This document shows, one piece after another, positions 1 through 11,500 of a DNA stretch of 64,000 nt. The DNA lies in assembly GCA_037975125.1 (NCBI GenBank), contig CM075857.1:48029172-48093171 (forward strand), in the 5' to 3' direction. Position 1 is the first letter of the stretch. Each line of letters starts with the position of its first letter. Both the position numbers and the translations under genes were made by a program. The notes beneath the pieces are model-generated. The model was given only the letters and a program-made list of their open reading frames with translations, was not told where the DNA came from and did no database searches. This DNA is from Latrodectus hesperus (Eukaryota > Arthropoda > Arachnida > Araneae > Theridiidae).

Positions 1-40
1 CCACAAGATTGGGTCATTAATTCCAATGCCTAATGATGAC

Positions 41-492
41 CCAAAGCTTCTCCAAATTTATTTTATGGGCAGTTGTGAGGAACGCGTGACAACTCTGTGA
101 CTGCATAATTTCATGGAGCAAGCTGAAAAGCGAGCAATTGTGGAATATTTGGAAAACTTTTTTGAAAATTATATAATCAACTTATCCAATTATTTAAAAG
201 AGTATCGCCTCAATTAAGCAATGATAATTACCAAATCGTCATTAAAGTCGACAAAGTACCATCAGGAGAACACGCTGGCAGGTTCAACGCACCAACCGTA
301 GATGAAGTTGCTATTATCATGGTTGGTGATCCAGTTAACAACAGAGATCTCAAAATCATACGCCAAGACAGCACTGTTCATATATAATTTCAGACATTCA
401 TCGTTCGTATTACGGACTTCAATATCCCTTAATATTCTAGCAATAGCAGGATGAATATCACATCAACATCAAACAGCGTGATCCAATCACTA
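41..492 (+). pseudogene. Helitron Rep/helicase, N-terminal exon (broken)
   Basis: This is the N-terminal part of the Helitron transposase, upstream of the catalytic Rep core. Readable stretches include IYFMGSCEERV, the VDKVPSGEH segment, FNAPTVDEVAIIMVGDP and YHINIKQRDPIT, which match the order usual in animal Helitrons. Reading starts in frame 2 at 41, has a TGA in frame at 98, shifts by two bases near 173, shifts again near 385, and meets two TAG codons at 438 and 444. The first of these sits where Helitrons usually have a tryptophan codon. The segment ends at a probable splice donor at 493. Bases 1-40 probably belong to the same gene but I could not read them securely. Confidence 0.8.
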
Positions 493-588
493 GTACGTTT
501 CATAATCTATACTATTTAATTCCTTATTTTAGTGATTTTAATTTCTTACTCCTAATTTTTCTAACCATTTAATAATTCATTTTTTTAG
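493..588 (+). other. Probable spliceosomal intron inside the Helitron Rep gene
   Basis: The 96 bases start with GTACGT and end with TTTTTTTAG. A CTAAC branch-point-like motif lies at 561-565, about 24 bases before the acceptor. Removing the segment joins RDPIT to SSEINKKVSSMNYY through a split AGT serine codon, which is the continuity expected for this family. Without splicing a TAA is met in frame at 570. The length is a multiple of three, so the frame is the same on both sides. Confidence 0.7.
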
Positions 589-2472
589 GTAGTGAAATCA
601 ATAAAAAAGTTAGTTCAATGAACTACTACGCGCATCGATTGATGATTAAACTTAATCAAGATAATTATATCCTTCGATATCGTCAGATATTCCATCAATA
701 CGTTGTGGATATGTTCGCTAAGATCGAAAGTGAACGTTTACGGTCTATTAGATACAACCAGGCTAAATTAAGATCAGAGGAATGCATCCATTTACGAGAT
801 GCTATCATCGGAAACATCGATGAAAATTTAAACGCCAATGATATCGGAACAGCATGTATTTTACCTTCAAGCTTCATTGGCAGTCCACGGAGCATGCAGG
901 AATACATACAAGATGCGATGACTTATGTACATCATTATGGTCAACCTGATTTGTTTATTACATTTACATGTAATCCAAATTGGGAAGAAATAAAAAGTTT
1001 GTTTTTACCAGGCCAACAATCAATACATCGTCACGATATCGTTGCACGTGTGTTCAAACAAAAGTTAAAATTTTTATTTGATTTAATCGTAAAATATTCA
1101 GTTTTTGAAAAATACACGTTGCTGGCTGTATTCAATTGAGTGGCAAAAGCAAGGTTTGCCTCATTCTCATATTTTGGTTTCGCTTGATGATAAAATCCGT
1201 CCAGAAGAAATTGACCAAATAATTTCTGCCGAAATTCCGGATCCACTAACTGACTCAGAATTGTTTGATATTGTTACCAGTCACATGATCCATGGACCGT
1301 GCGGTGCTTTTAACATGACATCACCATGCATGGAAGAAGGAAGGTGTAAGAAACGTTTCTCGAAACCCTTTACCAATGATACTATTACGGATATCGATGG
1401 TTATCCATTGTATCGCCGCAGAGACCCTGAGAATGGTGGTCACACATTTACAATGCGAATGTCGAATTCTAGAAATGAAGTTCAAATTGATAATCGGTGG
1501 GTAGTTCCATACTCACCATTGCCGTCATAAGCGTATAAGGCTGATATTAATGTCGAGTTTTGCCGTTCCGTCAAATCCATTAAGTACATTTGTAAATATG
1601 TTAATAAATGTAGTGATTTGGCCGTATTTGAAGTACATAATATAAACAAAAATGACGAAATAGCAAGATACCAGATGGGTAGATATATAAGCAGCAGCAA
1701 AGCTATCTGGCGTATTTTCAGTTTTCTCATACACGAAAGAGAACCTTCTGTCCAGCCTCTTGCAGAGCATCTTGAAAACGGTCAACGAGTGTGTCTTACC
1801 GAAGAAAATATTCTCCAAAGAGCATATGAGACACCGAAAAAGACACTAACTGAATTCTTTACATTATGTCAAAAATCTGATGTATTCGGCCGATTCACAA
1901 AAACATTATTATATATTGATGTTCCACGCTATTTTACATGGAATAAAATAGGGAAAAAGCGGGAGCCACGTAAACAAGGAAAACCGCATCCATCGATCCC
2001 AGGCATATTTAAAGCTAAGACATTAGGACGACTTTACACTGTGCATCCTAAACAACGCGAATGCTTCTTTTTACGTTTATTGATGGTGAATATTCCCGGA
2101 CCAACATCTTTCGAATATTTGCGAACAGTAAATGGTCGAGTGTTCAAGACATATCAAGATGCATGTTGCGAGTTGCAACTACTGGAAGCAGATAATCATT
2201 GGGAATTGACATTCGCTGATGCAGCGTTGACATCCACACCGAATAATATTCGTCAACTGCTTGCAGTAATTTTGACGACATGTTTTCTAACACAATCATC
2301 GACTCTGTGGGAAAAATATAAGAATTATATGACTGAAGATATACTGCATTGAATTAGACGAACAAATCACTATCCAAATTTAGATTTGAAACAAGAGATG
2401 TCTAATGAAGCATTAGTGTTGATCGAAGATTTATGTATTTTAATTTCCAATTTGTCACTTAGTCATTATTGA
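589..2472 (+). pseudogene. Helitron Rep (HUH nuclease) region, broken
   Basis: This region encodes the Rep endonuclease core that nicks and rejoins DNA during rolling-circle transposition. Visible landmarks are MNYYAHRLMIKLNQDNYI from 618, PDLFITFTCNPNW near 950, the HUH motif GLPHSHIL with the two histidines at 1162 and 1168, HGPCGAFN, DGYPLYRRR, and the YxxKY motif YICKY at 1585, which should hold the catalytic tyrosine. Frame 3 is used to about 1100; one extra base in an A run then moves reading to frame 1, which continues to the end. In-frame stops are TAA 1528, TGA 2350 and TGA 2470. The 2350 and 2470 stops look like single-base changes from arginine and glycine codons. The catalytic motifs survive although the gene is dead. 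Confidence 0.88.
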
Positions 2473-3935
2473 ATGTCATCACCTGATCGCCCGGCTGCCG
2501 ACTTAGTTAACACTGATTTGCAACAAGAAAAACAGTACAATGACGTTAACATAGCTACAATTATTTCGAATAATGAGCCATTACTGACATCCGAACAAAA
2601 AATATTTATAATCGATTTATAATCGGATAATGCTGACCAAGGTGGTTTCTTTTTTTTGGACGCACCAGGTGGAACCGGTAAGACATTCTTAATATCATTA
2701 ATTCTTGCAAAGATACGATCCCAACAGAAAATTGCTTTGGCAATTGCATCGTCAGGCAATGCTGCAACTTTGTTAGATGGTGGACAAACAGCACATTCAG
2801 CATTGAAGTTGCCATTCGATATTCATAACAAACCAAACGCAATGTGTAACATTAAAAAAAGTGGAATGGCTACAGTGTTGCAAAAGAGTGCAATTATAAT
2901 TTGGGATGAGTGTACTATGACTCATAAACATTCACTTGAAGCATTTCATAGAACTATGCAAGATTTGAAAGGCAACAATGAACTTTTCGGTGGTACTATT
3001 TTACTACTGTCTGGTGATTTCCGGCAGACTTTACCAGTTATTCCTCACTCTACTTTTGCCGATGAGAATAACTCATGCTTAAAACAATCGTTTTTATGGA
3101 CAAGTGATGAGACACTTCAATTGACTATGAATAAGCGAGTACAATTGCAAAATGATCCATCGGCACAAGTATTTTCTAACCAATTGCTGGATATTGGAAA
3201 TGGTGAAATTTAGTTGCATCAAAATACACAATACATAAAATTACCAGATAATTTCTGCACTGCTGTTGAAACGAGAAATGAACTTATTGAGAGTGTCTTT
3301 CCGGATATATTGAATAATAATTTAGATCACAATTGGCTCTGTAATCGTGCTATTTTGGCAGCAAGAAACGTCGATGTGAACGAAATTAACTTCCATACAC
3401 AACAGATGTTGCCCGGTGATTTGATGTCTTTTAAATCAATCGACACAGTTATTGATGAAAACGAAGCCGTAAACTTTCCAACTGAATTTTTGAATTCTCT
3501 GGATACGCCAGGAATGCCACCACACAATCTTCAGTTGAAAATTGGTTCAGCAATTATTCTTCTACGTAATTTAAACCTCAATTATGTAGCGGTACACGTT
3601 TAGTTATAAAAAAATGATAGAAAATATTCTAAAAGCAACAATTTTGACGGGAAAATTTAAAAGAGATATCGTCCTGTTTCCACGTATTCCACTGATAGCG
3701 TCAGAATCTCCAATACTGTTTAAAAGGTTCCAATTTCCGATTAGCTTTTGCGATGACCATAAATAAATCTCAAGGCCAAACAATGTCTATTTGCGGTTTG
3801 GATTTGGAAAACACATGTTTCTCACATGGACAGCTATATGTTGCCTGCTCACGTGTAGGAAAACCATCAAATCTCTTCGTGTTAGCGAAAGACAGGTTAA
3901 TCAGGAATGTTGTACACAAAGTAGTACTTAGATAA
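2473..3935 (+). pseudogene. Helitron Pif1-type helicase region, broken
   Basis: This is the C-terminal SF1 helicase domain of the Helitron protein, which unwinds DNA during transposition. In order it shows the Walker A motif DAPGGTGKTF (2659-2688), the Walker B-like IIWDECTM (about 2896), GDFRQTLP (about 3013), LQLKIGSAIILLRNLN, TINKSQGQT (from 3756) and LYVACSRVGKPS, ending VVLR with TAA at 3933. Damage includes TAA at 2620, TAG at 3211, loss of a few bases near 3577 compared with copy C (CCACCT there), loss of one A near 3612, and loss of five bases near 3743. After these, reading passes through frames 1, 3, 2 and 3. The order and spacing of motifs match Pif1-like Helitron helicases. Confidence 0.9.
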
Positions 3936-4289
3936 TTTTTAGTTTTAATAATTTAAATTTGAAAATTTAATAGTTCGATGTCAATGTTATTTACCTTATT
4001 TATAAAAATTTATTTTTATATTTTTAATTTATATAGTATATTTTGTAAGTAAGTCATTGATTACAAACTATAATTTAATATAAAATGAATAAAATGTAAA
4101 ATCAGAAAGTATATGTTGATTTGTGCTTAATTTCAAAATTTCGATACTTTACCTATTACTTTTAAATTTTGGCGAAACGTTTTATTTTCAATCTCATATG
4201 AATGAATCTATTTTAAATTTTTCAGAAAATATTAATTTGATTGTACCAAAGAATTTGTAAAAAATTGATTCAATGTATTATAATTACTG

Positions 4290-4316
4290 AGCCACAGCAA
4301 CGCGTGGCTGGGTCAG

Positions 4317-4317
<1 letters not shown>
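4290..4317 (+). other. Helitron 3' terminal hairpin
   Basis: AGCCAC at 4290-4295 pairs with GTGGCT at 4304-4309 around an eight-base loop, followed by GGGTCAGC. Helitrons carry such a hairpin a few bases before the 3' end, where it stops transposition. Copies B and C have the same structure at 57975-58003 and 59552-59580. Confidence 0.75.
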
Positions 4318-4318
<1 letters not shown>

Positions 4319-4407
<89 letters not shown>

Positions 4408-4413
4408 TATATT
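4319..4413. repeat. (AT)n microsatellite at the Helitron 3' end
   Basis: About 95 bases of AT dinucleotides with one GT interruption at 4389. The tract starts two bases after the Helitron GGGTCAGC end. Confidence 0.95.
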
Positions 4414-6149
4414 ATGATATATGATAACTTAGGAAACAAGGAAAATATTGAACGCCTTTAAATTATAAAAGGTAGTGAAAAAATCAAATATTTACATCAA
4501 AGTCTTCCTACATTTACTATGAAAATATTTTTCTGACATTATATACAATGGCTGTTTCCAGGATATATAAATTTCATTTTATTCATATGCATCCCTCATA
4601 CTTTTCCATAAATTATTATTCATAAATATTGACATTACATTAAATAAGATGTATATAATTATGCAATTACCATATAAATATAATACTTCTAATCAATATT
4701 TTGAAATCGATTCCTTGAAGAAAAAAACTTTAATAATATGATATCGCGATTTTTAGTTTTCAGAACTTTAATTAATTTTTGAAGGAAAACCTGTCAGTAA
4801 AGCTAAAAAATGAGATTTTATTATTTATTATTCAGTTTTGCCTCAACTCTTCATTTTAAAGTGACACATGGCCACAGGACGTTTTAAAATGTCTTAAATT
4901 TTATTTTCATCATGTACACTTTAACGCTTTACGATCAATTAATAACACTGCTTTTTTATTATATTTTGATTATTAGATTTTAGATTTTTTCCGAATATAA
5001 GAATGATTTAACATTTGAAAATGATATTTTTCTAACTGGAAACAGATTCGCTAATTAAAGTTTATAAAAAGAAATTCCAAATGAAGCTTGAAAATTTTTT
5101 CTGATTTTAAATTAACGTATTAAAACGAATATGCGATTTTTATTTTATTAGCAAAGATGTCACAGATTCTAAAGGAATTCTCTCCAAATCGAATATTTGA
5201 TTAATTTAGAATGGAACAGTTAACTTTGAAAGTATTTGGTAAAAATAATTTTGAATAAGATTTTGCAAGTACCTATAAGAATTTTATGTATCTATTTATT
5301 TTAACAGTTGTAAAATCAACTAAAATAAAAATTATTTCACACAGTTTTAAAAATCAAAAAATAATTAATCTTCATAAAATTACAATTAGATTAATCATAA
5401 ATTATCTAAACATGTTTGAATTTATTATTTGAGGAAAATTTTACTAAATGCTCAATCAAATCAGTTCATTAACTGTTGCATAAGTAGGCATATATACTAT
5501 ATAAATGCATGTACGCAAATTATATACGAGATTATGTATCTCTTATATAATCTGCGTACATGTGTGTATTTATATAACACTTAAGAGAGCATATAAAACT
5601 TAAGAGATTATATATTTGACTATGAGAGTAACAATTAAATATTTGGAAACATTTTTCGATATCAATATATTATAAATCAACTAATTGGATTATTTCCTCA
5701 TTATAAGATATGTGTAATATTTCTTTATAGAGGAAGTAATCTAAAGTCCTACAATAAAATTGAAGTTAATTTCACCATTTCAAAATGAAGAATTATTTTT
5801 ACATATGATTATAAAATCTGAACCCCAGTGTGTGATAATTAAATTAAAAATTCTACATTCTATACCAACCTTAGCAATTTAATTAAAGTACTGATGATTT
5901 TTAAGCTTTAATTTAGGAAAAATATCAGATTAAAAAAAGTAAATTTTTTAAAGAAGCTTCTATTGGCAAACTATGAAAATATATATTTCAAGTAATGAAA
6001 ATAAAAGTTACATTGCTCCAAGTTTGATATAGTGTCAGCATTATAGTCAATTCTTTTCTGTGATTATACTTAAATAGATTAATGAAAATTTTAATACAGT
6101 TTCCTTCAAATAAGTCATAATAGCTTGTTATATATGTATTTAAAATTAT
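4414..6149. other. AT-rich DNA, no gene seen
   Basis: No reading frame with recognisable protein similarity on either strand. The only structure I see is the inverted repeat at 5499-5575, listed separately. Confidence 0.6.
5499..5575. repeat. Imperfect inverted repeat
   Basis: Left arm 5499-5526 and right arm 5544-5575 share the core TGCATGTACGCAAATTATATA and its near-complement, with a few mismatches and a small insertion (TGTG). The loop carries its own small palindrome (GAGAT...ATCTC). It may be a tiny MITE-like foldback or simply a cruciform-prone sequence. Confidence 0.6.
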
Positions 6150-6160
6150 ATACCAATAAA

Positions 6161-6543
6161 CCAAACAACTGTAAGGCGGATATATGATCGTTGAATACCA
6201 GCGGGTGCAACGGAACGACGTGTTCGATCGTATTCACCTCAGTACACGACTTCACGTATTTACAAGCAAACTTTGCACATAGCATTGACAGATCGCTCAG
6301 CTACAAAACGAACCATAATAGAGCACATTCAGTCTGTAACGCATCATCCAGTGTCTGCGCGTACCATTCGACGCTGTTTTACAGCAGAGTGGTCTGTCCG
6401 CAAAACTTCTATTGCTTCGTCTACCCTTGACGCAGAACCACAGACGTCTCCACCGCCAATGGTGCGATAAAAGAAGGATGTGGACAGCAGAATGGAATAA
6501 AACTGTCTTTCCTGACGAGTTGAGCTTCTGCCCGCTGTCGTAG
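6161..6543 (+). pseudogene. Tc1 transposase, first part
   Basis: This encodes the DNA-binding half and the start of the catalytic domain of a Tc1 transposase. Readable peptides include NQTTVRRIYDR, ALTDRSATKRTIIEHIQSVTHH (from 6276) and PVSARTIRRCF, which belong to the second helix-turn-helix. A TGA near 6191 sits where a tryptophan is expected. After about 6460 the frame shifts: DVDSRMEWN-like residues lead to PDELSF, which holds the first catalytic aspartate. The usual SDES is changed to PDEL. Reading is lost at the insertion junction at 6543. Confidence 0.85.
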
Positions 6544-7642
6544 TGTAAAACAACATAACCAAACCCTGAGAAAATAGATGTGTATATTTTTACTGTCACT
6601 TTAATTTTAAGAGATTTTACTTATTTCCTTTCAAACTAGGCTGTTAAAAAAATAAAGGAAAGGATGTAATACAAGTTTGCACAATGAGACAAGTGTAATA
6701 AAAGAATAAATTTTTCCTTTTGGAATAGATGGGTGGTCTTGAGAAAATTTCAAGAGCGTATGTGTTTTATGATATGTTTTATATGTAAATCTTACCAGTC
6801 TGGATTGAGGAGAAGAGATTTATGACTTATCCCATAGAAGTATAGGATGTACTATAGAACTTTAGAAAACCAATGGTGTAAAGAGGAGGAGCTAAGACGA
6901 GAATTATGAAGAATTAAAAACTGCATCTAAAAAAGGAGAAGATACAGAGAAGCCCGGCACAGAGAAAAGGAGTCTAGGTTTGGAGATTGGAGCAATTGAG
7001 CATAATGAGAAGCTAAAAAGATTTTAGTTGTAAACGGAGTATAACTGCCCTGTCCAGTAGGAGCCCTGTCTCGACTTTCCTGAATGGAGTTGCAGATATC
7101 CGATACATAGATGAGGATAAGAAGAGACGACAAAGTCTGAAGAGAAATAGCAGAGAAAAAGGAGGAAGCTCATCAGGAATGAGCAAGCCAAGAGAGATGT
7201 GAACAGTAAGCCAAGTGAGATGTTGAAATATCAGCGGATGGAAATGGAAGATGTCGAGTGGAGGACGGGAAGTGGATGAGAATAGAGTATTATCGACACC
7301 GGAGAGGGCTGACGCCATTGACGATAGGAGACACCAAAATGCTACTTCTAAAAGGGGTGAGTCTGATCTCTCATTTCATTTCCCATCTGGTCAAATTTAG
7401 TCATGGCATATTACTGTGTAAATGTCATAAAAGAAATATAAAGTTAGAATTCCATCAATTATTTAATAGAGAGTGTTTTGACTGTAAATGTAAATTTCTC
7501 TTTTAAGTTGCTAAAATAAATTATTAAGTTTTATTATGTTTGTTTTGAATTATTATATCTGTCATTCAATTATTAAAAACAAATCTGTGTTTTCTTCGGA
7601 ATTTTTCTAAAATTTCTGAATATTACCCCAACATCCGTTACA
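6544..7642 (-). mobile_element. Probable solo LTR inserted in the Tc1 gene
   Basis: This 1,099-bp block interrupts a Tc1 transposase gene exactly, so it is a younger insertion. On the minus strand it begins TGTAACGGATGTTGG and ends TGTTTTACA, that is, TG...CA ends as in long terminal repeats of Gypsy or BEL-type retrotransposons. It has no recognisable protein, and is purine-rich on the plus strand between about 6850 and 7320. I could not find an exact target-site duplication: only TCG is shared on the two sides. An unknown non-coding insertion is the alternative. Confidence 0.5.
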
Positions 7643-8174
7643 TCGCGATGGTCACATTCGTGCCTTGAGACACTGTGGAGAGAATTTGCTGAACAGTTGC
7701 GTTATGCACAGCCACACTGGTCCTGCACCGAGTATAGTGGTATGGGGCGATATTGGATATTATTCTCACACTGCTTTAGTATGCATTGCCGGTTCTTCAA
7801 ACAGCCAGCGCTACATCTACGAGGTGTTGGAGCCAGTTGTCCTTTTTAATTTTCAGGGCTTGCCCACATCCATATTTTAACAGGAGAATGCTTGACCACA
7901 CTAGGCACGCATTGTCCAAGGATTCTTCGTTAATCACCAGATTGAATTGCTTCCCTGGCCTGCTTGCTCTCTGGATCTTTCACCGATAAAAACATGTGGT
8001 CCATGATTGCTCAATAATTGACCCAAATTACATCACCAGCTGCCACACCAGAACAACTTTGGCAACACGTGGAAGCTGTTTGGTCTGCTGTACTCCCAAG
8101 AATACATCTAAGGTCTTTTTGAATCATTGCTAAGGCGTGTGGCAGCAAACAAGGGTGGCTGCTCTGGCTACTGA
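7643..8174 (+). pseudogene. Tc1 transposase, second part
   Basis: This is the C-terminal catalytic half of the same transposase. It reads DGHIRALRHCGEN, LNSCVMHSHTGPAPSIVVWG, NSQRYIYEVLEPVV, FFVNHQIELLPWPA and FESLLRRVAA, ending GCSGY with TGA at 8172. The second catalytic aspartate in the usual QDNARPH motif is changed: the sequence gives QENA, a stop, then PH. The PIEN motif that carries the third acidic residue is frameshifted near 7985. Two catalytic positions are therefore lost or displaced and the protein would be inactive. Confidence 0.88.
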
Positions 8175-8263
8175 TTTTGGCAGAGGCCACACTTAACAGA
8201 AGTCTATAAATTTAATAATTTGATACTTGGTCAATATGTTATTTGTAAAATAGATTTTGTTGT

Positions 8264-8310
8264 GATATCTCTTGTCTTTCTTGGTGAGACAAGTTAGGTG
8301 GCCAGCAGTG
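8264..8310 (+). repeat. Right terminal inverted repeat of the Tc1 element
   Basis: The end of the element reads outward-in as CACTGCTGGCCACC and continues to GACAAGAGATATC. It is flanked by TA at 8311-8312, the target used by Tc1/mariner transposases. No partner repeat is found on the left. Confidence 0.8.
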
Positions 8311-8455
8311 TATTTCAACTATCAAGCACATTTATAATTAGATTTGTCATTTGTCAAAAGCATTTAATTACTTGTGTGTCGATAAATTAATATACCATTT
8401 CATTAACAACAAATGCAATTTGCGATTCAGCATGATTCAGCTTTGAGCTGAAAAC

Positions 8456-8501
8456 TTTCTCAAGCATAATAATTGCATTATGAATTATTATGCTTGAGAA
8501 A
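8456..8501. repeat. Perfect 19-bp hairpin
   Basis: Arms 8456-8474 and 8483-8501 are exact reverse complements around the eight-base loop GCATTATG. The arms contain CTCAAGCATAATAATT. No gene flanks it. Confidence 0.9.
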
Positions 8502-11500
8502 ATATTGTATATTATATATAAAAATATTATAAACAATTTTAAAGTGAAAAACAGTGTATTGGCTTAATAATTTATAAAAATCAATGAAAACATTATGACA
8601 TGCATTGACCATTGTACATCAAAACTTTGATCGAGAAATCAAAGTAAATGATTATATCTCATAATATTTTTTAATGTATTAAAATATTTAACTTTGAATA
8701 ACATTTAAGTTTAATAGCGAATAATAATGAGTAGATCCTTTGAATGAAATAGTTTCAATCAATGAGGCAATAAATATCAAAATGTTTCTGTTTAGCTCTT
8801 GTTAAAAATCGCAAATAATATTTTTATTTCATATACAAAATATAAGCCTTGTTAATGCTTCGTTAAAATTAAAATATTTTTGAAAATTAATGTAATACTG
8901 ACTTTAAATTCTGCAGTATTCTCACAAATTCATTTTGGAGCATGAAGATTTAATAGACCGCCTTTCATGCGTGCTAATAAAATTGGAAAATGAAAATTTG
9001 CTATCGCAATGTAAATCACCAGTAAAAGACATGTGGTATTAGTTTGATGGAATTTAGTTGCAGTCTCTTATAATTAAAAACCTGAACTGAAAAATGAACA
9101 AGGATTATAAAGTAAACTAAATTAAAAGACTAATAGACAGTAGATTTTGTTTACTCAATAAAATTGTCATTGGTTGTAATGGAACCTTGTGATATTGAAC
9201 ATTGTAAAATGTCTCTTATTAAAACAATGGGTTCATTAAACAAATAGTCAAGCAATGTTGAAATGCAAATTTGTAGTATATGCAAAATGCGTAAACAGAC
9301 ATAACGGAATCGTACATAAAGGTAACATGCTTGTAAATATTTAGGATATTTATACCAAAGTTTTGAAATTTTTGAACTACTGTATTGTCCTTAAATAGAA
9401 TTATGATCAAAATACAACAATAAAACCAACAAAGTTTTAAAATTACATGAATTTGCTTACTGTCTGTACATTTACATTTCTTGTAAATATGAAATTAATT
9501 TTAACTTACAGTGAATAACAAAAATATAATAAAATTAACTTTGATTTAAAATATAAGTGAAGTGTAGTAAGTGGACAAAAACAAAGAACATTTATTTTTA
9601 TTAGATTGATACGTTATAAGTTACATTATTTTTATTAATAAGATGTTTATATTTCATTTTTGTCATCAACAATTTATCTATGTGCATCTAGTGGCTTTGA
9701 ATTGAATACAATTGTCTAGATGTTCGTCAATTTGTCTGCTTCTGCACTAATTTTTAATTCCCGAAAAATGCCTTATAATTGTCTACCATTGAACATTGTC
9801 TTCAGAAACATAGAAAACATTGGAACGAAATTGGATATTTTCCGTAACAACAAGATGCGAAAAACTCTCACAGCTTAGTGAAAGGAATTTTATGGATAGG
9901 ATTTTATATAAGAGTATTCAGATCCAAATTCTCAGCAGAATAATCTTTTTGAAAATCAAAATTCTGCATTACGCAAGTTGAAAACTCTTCAGCACTAATC
10001 TCTGGAAAATGCAATTTGACAGATTTATCGATTAAAATCATTTTGAAATTCGGGAAGCTTTTATTGAATTCATTTCTCAAACGATAATTTCAACGTATTG
10101 AAGAACCGAAGTTAATCAACAGAAAATGTTGACACAATCAACCAAAAATCAATCAAACCTCCCGAGCAACAAGTAGCTCGAAGTCAAAGTCACACGTATT
10201 AATGTATTGTATTGATGAATAGATACTAATGAGAAAATAATTCATTTAGAAACAAAAAAAAAAAACACTAATTTCCAATCAATTGCAATTTTATTCTATA
10301 TTTAATTAAAATTATTTGCGCATGATAATTGAGAGAAATAGATAATAATAATCAGTTTACATACGTGTGGTAAACCACCTTAATAATATCAAACAGTGGT
10401 AAAATTTTTTATTTCAATACTCTCTTTAAAGCTATCATTCATTGAATAACATTTTATAAAAGGAATTTTCATTTATTCAGACCGAAAACTAGTTGACTGT
10501 TTTATTTCTATACAATTAATTAAAATTGGGTTTATCAAATTTTCAATTTTACTCATCCAAATCAATAATGAAAATTACCATATTTTAATTAAATTCAAAT
10601 TATAAGCTGATAGTTTGGAAACTAATTTTATGACATTAGTGAGAATAATAGTTGTAAAAATACTAGAAAAATCGTTTAACATAGAAACATTAAAAATAAA
10701 TTAAATAAATTAATTACTCTGTATTCTTTAATTTAATTTTAAATAATTACTTTAATTTAATTTTAAATTTCTTTAATACAGTGTAAATTAATCTATATTT
10801 ATTTGAGCAAAATTGAATCCATCAATTTTGCTCAAATAAATAAAAGAGGAAAACAAGAGATTTAACAAGAGATTAAATAGCGTATATTAAAAGAATAAAA
10901 AACATTTTTGAGTATAGATATTTATTCTTTAATATTCCTCATATATACTTAAGATATAGTACATATTTTTTTTATTTTATAACGATTTATATTGTTTTTA
11001 CATAAAGGTTAGATTTAAATAATGACATCATTATTTTAAATTTAAAATATATGATGTTATGAATAATGGGGAAAACTTTCAAAATAACCAACGAAGAAAG
11101 AAAATGGATTATGCTTTATTCTAAGGAGGATTCCATTAAAATGAGAGTGCCGATTTTTTTCCACTAACTCTTGGTATGGAGTATGCACGCATTTTTTATA
11201 AATAATGTGCTGATTTTTAATCAGGGAAATGTTTTGCATTTTAATTGCGTATAAATAAAATGTAGATGCAAATTATAGCTGACTAAAAAATCTTAAATAA
11301 AGCAAAGTAAAAGCTGAAATTTGAAAATAAGAATGTAATCTTTTTGTGTATCTGTTAATATAAAGAAAAATGTTTAAAAATCACAATATTATAATTTTAC
11401 TTTTTCGTAAATACATAATAATTAATGAAATTTATTTTCATTTTTTCCCCCAAATGTTAGTTCCGCAAATAAAGAGAACAAGAACACTTTCGGAAAAAAT

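Larger units (their letters stand above)
1..4317 (+). mobile_element. Helitron copy A, 5' end outside the window
   Basis: A rolling-circle transposon of the Helitron class. The sequence shows a Rep nuclease followed by a Pif1-type helicase in one orientation, then a non-coding tail of about 380 bases ending in a short hairpin and the terminal GGGTCAGC stretch. Two more copies of the same family at 56945-59583 have the same tail and the same hairpin, which fixes the 3' end here at about 4317. The canonical CTRR end has decayed to CGAT and the element runs straight into a (TA)n tract. The 5' terminus lies upstream of the window. The coding region carries many stops and frameshifts, so the copy cannot encode its own transposase. 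Confidence 0.9.
6150..8310 (+). mobile_element. Tc1/mariner element, 5'-truncated and split by an insertion
   Basis: A cut-and-paste DNA transposon of the Tc1 group. Transposase similarity begins at about 6161 (NQTTV...) with no left inverted repeat before it, so the 5' end and the first part of the helix-turn-helix region are gone. The right terminal repeat is present, ending at 8310 with GGTGGCCAGCAGTG followed by the TA target at 8311. A 1.1-kb segment (6544-7642) interrupts the gene. Stops and frameshifts throughout make it inactive. Confidence 0.88.

Noticed and set aside
7013..7318. 101-codon minus-strand frame in the LTR-like block
   Set aside because: No known domain; leucine/serine-rich pyrimidine-biased sequence of a non-coding repeat.
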